From contig MTCR01000150.1 in assembly GCA_002212725.1 (NCBI GenBank), forward strand, positions 1-36,202: DNA of 36,202 bases, read 5' to 3'. Under the pieces are notes generated by a model, which saw only the letters and a list, made by a program, of their open reading frames with translations, did not search any database and had not been told where the DNA came from. The position numbers and the translations under genes are program-made. The DNA is from Sphingobacteriales bacterium TSM_CSM (GTDB lineage Bacteria; Bacteroidota; Bacteroidia; Chitinophagales; UBA2359). This document shows, piece by piece, positions 33,263 through 36,202 of the stretch (within the stretch, counting starts at the first letter, position 1; every line of letters starts with the position of its first letter).

Positions 33263-36202
33263 ATGAAAAAGACATGGTTTTTTCGTTCCGCCGCAACACC
33301 CGCGGCAAATTTGGTTATTGTTGTTGCCCTTTTTCTTAATATTACGGGGGGGGGGGTAATGTGTTAGTGGGGCAAACGCCACCCGAAATTGATTTTTGCG
33401 GGTTCATCGAAAAGCCGCCTTTAGAAAACGGGCAAACGGCTAAATTCTACGACCGGTTTGGTAATGCCTATACCGAAGAAGAACTCATGCCGGCATATCA
33501 TCCATTAGCATTAAGGGGGAATTGCGATAGTGGATATTTTGCTGTTTATTTTGAAGGAGCGGATTGGACAACGGATGAACAAGCAACTATCTGTCAGGTT
33601 TTTGCAGACCTTTCGGAATTGATTCTTTCGGAAAACGACCTACCGGTTGACATCTTACTAAGAAAAATGACACTCCAGGCAGGGGTTGCAGGTACCGGCA
33701 CTCCTTTTTGGGAAGCTGAATGTGGCATGGCAAACAGCCAGATTTTAGACCTCCTCAATAATGCTTATATTGAGTCTTATCCTGTAGGTTATTTTTTGGC
33801 CGAAATACAAATCAGCAACGATGTTGATTGGCATACCTTAGCAGATGACCTGCCCACCGATGACTTTGCCAATCCTACTATTGCAGCCGGCTATTTAGAC
33901 CTTTACAGCATTACATTACATGAAGCCCTGCATACCTTGGGGTTTGCTTCCAGAATAAGCGTTAATGGTGCGCCACTGCCGGATGGCAATTTCTATTCCC
34001 GATGGGACAGATTTATTTTTTCGGTGCCCAAAGATATCTATTTATTGGAACATGCCGCAACTTCAGATTGCTGTAGCGAATATGCCTTTAATGATGATGT
34101 TGACGAATTTCCCGATATGCCCAATAATCTGGCTTTTGGGTGTGACCTTCAACTGGCATTTAAAAACACCAATGGCGTAATTATTGCACCGGTTAATGTG
34201 GGTGCTTACACCACATTTACGGGCGATAACGGTCCTGCTTTTTTTCTCAATAAACTCTCGCATTTAGATTTTGATTGTACTACAAACTTAGGATTAAGCC
34301 CTGCTTTAAAATATGTAATGCACCCCGGTTTTAACTATGCTGAAGCAAGGCGGATAGTTACCGTAGAAGAGCAGCAGATACTCTGTGCTTTGGGCTATCA
34401 TTTGAATACGGAAGAAAATTGCCAACAAAACTGCGAAGTTTTCACCAACCCCGATTCCTATCAAATCTTTTTACAAGGCCCCGCCATCAACAATCCGCTC
34501 ACCATTCCCCTGTCAGGTATTAACGGCATACTTGCCAACGATCTAACGCCGGAAGACGTTACTGTTACCATTGAAACGAATTGTAGTTTTATAGGCGATT
34601 TAGAGGTAGATTTTGACGGCACGGAAATAACCCTCACCGCCATATCTACCGGAATTTTTCATTTTTGCTATACCGTAGTATCTTGCGACGGTATCTGCCA
34701 AACCGAAACCGTTACGGTAAACGTAAACAACGAACCCGTAGAAACCCAATGCGACGACCCTTACTGCAATATTGTTTGCTTTGGTGATTTTGAAGGGTTT
34801 GTGCCTGCTGTTTATAGCATTTACGGAGAGTTAAATGTGCCACCAATTCAGTTTAGCGAAGCCCCAAGCAGCCCCTCAGTTGAAAACTATGATGGTAATA
34901 ATGTACTCACTCCTGGAATTGGAACAGGTTTTGACTGGGATGCAATTCCCATACCCTTATCGCAGTCCATACCAGTAGATTGTGAAGTACAGATTAGTTT
35001 TAATGCTACGGCATTGCACATGTATTTTATGGGGGATGACCTCACTTTACAACCTACGCTACAATTTACCGCTTTAAGCGATTATCCTTGTGCTTCTTTT
35101 CCTTTTCCAAATTGCACTCCCGGCCAGTTTTCTTTGTGTGGTGGCACCATTACCGCTGCAAACATGACCCCCTCTCCATGTGGGTTGCCTGTTGATTTTC
35201 AGGCAGTTCCTGCTGCCGGCATAACTTCCGCTATTAATGCCATTGATTTTAACAATTTGCCTAATTACATTTTCAGTTGGACAAACACAACCGGCCAGCC
35301 CGTAACAAACTTGTTGTTAAATGCCAATGTATCTGTTGGCGATATAAGCAATGCAGGCGCTGTAATGACTTTTCTTGACAACTTAATTGTTACCCTCGAA
35401 TGTGAAGAACATATCAGTATAGAATCTGCCGACTTAGATGAAGTATGCCCCGGTAGCATGGTCAGCATACCCTATACCATTTGTTTAGAAAACCCCGAAA
35501 CAGAACCATTACCCCCTGTAAATGTATTTTTAGATGCCAATACAGAAGCCCTGCCCGGTGTTTCCGTAATTCCGGGTGGTATTTTTAACGCATTGGGTCA
35601 GGCAAATGTAGCATTTGACCCCAACACCAATCTTTGTACTACTGCTTATTTAAATCTTAGCATAGGTACTGCTTTTACAGCAGGACAAGAAATCAATATC
35701 AATATGGAAGCTTTTAATTCAGGTGCAGGAGATTTTTGTATTAGTGGAAACAGTTCGGGTTTAAATACCGTACTGACCATCATTGATTGCGGCGACCCAC
35801 CTCCTTCTCCCTATAACTGCCTCGATATGTTAAATTTCTTCACCGTAAACGCAGGTACTCCAAACGCATTCATCCTATCAGAGTTTGATACAGACAGAAA
35901 CAGCTACTCCCCACCCACCTCCCAAACCTGGCAGCCCGGCTCCCACCCATTCACCGCCATTACCGGCAGTTCAACCGACCTGTCGTTCAACGTGGATTTG
36001 GTTATACCCGCCGGTATTGAACTTGCCATTAACGATATGAATCTGTTTTTTGCCCCCGATAAGCGCATCCTTGTACAGCCCGGTGGTTCACTCTCTATAG
36101 AAAATACGGTGATTGACGGGGTTTGTGAAGTAATGTGGACAGGCGTGCAAGTACAAGGCCCCGGTATGAATATTTCACCAAACTCCAACAACGCCGGTAA
36201 AC
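33263..36202 (+). CDS. Giant secreted zincin metalloprotease/adhesin-like protein, frameshifted at a G tract, 3' end cut by the window
   Basis: The ATG at 33263 starts a signal peptide (MKKTWFFRSAATPAANLVIV, then VALFLNI). A run of 11 G (33346-33356) sends this frame to a TAG at 33365-33367. The +2 frame (open from 33340) then runs without a stop to the window end, about 950 residues. With 9 or 12 G the two would join as one protein. The body has a zincin motif HEALHTLGF (33919-33945). Further on lie SHLD (His at 34261), probably the third zinc ligand, and the Met-turn-like YVMHPGF (Met at 34318), followed by VEEQQILCALGY. After it come Cys-containing Ig-like repeats with GILANDL, and near the end a segment CEVMWTGVQVQGPG of the kind seen in large Bacteroidota surface proteins. 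A sorting domain would lie beyond the window. Confidence 0.8.
33346..33356 (+). repeat. Run of 11 G in the signal-peptide region
   Basis: Homopolymer within codons about 29-32 of the giant secreted-protein gene. At 11 G the signal peptide and body are out of frame; 9 or 12 G would restore the frame, and 10 G gives an immediate TAA. This is the form of a slipped-strand phase-variation switch, but also a typical site of sequencing or assembly error. Confidence 0.85.

Overview
The window looks like a chromosomal segment of a Bacteroidota bacterium, probably a Chitinophagia/Saprospiria-type environmental lineage. The evidence is the pth-rplY(CTC type)-prs gene order, several good copies of the Bacteroidota sigma-factor promoter (TTTG, about 19-20 bases, then TAnnTTTG), lipoprotein-rich surface genes, an Mpl-type murein recycling ligase, and a very large secreted multidomain protein of the kind common in this phylum. 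No rRNA, tRNA, CRISPR array or recognisable transposase is visible.

Layout. 1-2.6 kb: housekeeping genes on the minus strand (pth, rplY, prs). 2.6-5.2 kb: a two-gene membrane-protein pair (an HTTM-like multipass protein plus a single-TM partner) and about 0.9 kb of non-coding DNA ending in a perfect 15-bp-stem hairpin. 5.2-13.3 kb: an accessory island with five paralogous PhyH-type Fe(II)/2-oxoglutarate dioxygenases (four on plus, one on minus), a PAPS-type sulfotransferase, a class I methyltransferase and a Wzt-like ABC ATPase. It reads as a set of tailoring enzymes for a surface glycan, lipid or small molecule whose backbone genes and ABC permease lie elsewhere; the product is not identifiable. 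13.5-18.4 kb: an orphan sensor histidine kinase, hemL and rnr on minus. 18.8-20.1 kb: two small secreted proteins with internal repeats, followed by a clear terminator. 20.2-21.1 kb: an A+T-rich gene-free stretch with four perfect DnaA boxes and one near-perfect one, just upstream of dnaB; it is a candidate replication origin or DnaA-controlled region. 21.1-22.7 kb: dnaB. 23.0-27.4 kb: eno, a DPM1-like glycosyltransferase, a DEDDh exonuclease and mpl, closely spaced on minus. 27.5-32.9 kb: a 50-residue lipoprotein, a secreted endonuclease/exonuclease/phosphatase-fold enzyme, a 23S rRNA methyltransferase-like protein, a multipass membrane protein and a lipoprotein type I pullulanase. 33.26 kb to the end: a secreted zincin metalloprotease/adhesin-like giant gene that runs off the window. 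Its signal peptide is separated from its body by a run of 11 G that puts them out of frame.

Most notable: (1) the G11 tract in the signal-peptide region of the giant secreted protein (a phase-variation switch or an assembly error); (2) the five-paralog dioxygenase/sulfotransferase island, including one paralog whose iron-binding HxD motif has become HxN; (3) the DnaA-box cluster upstream of dnaB. All calls come from reading the sequence; no database search was run.
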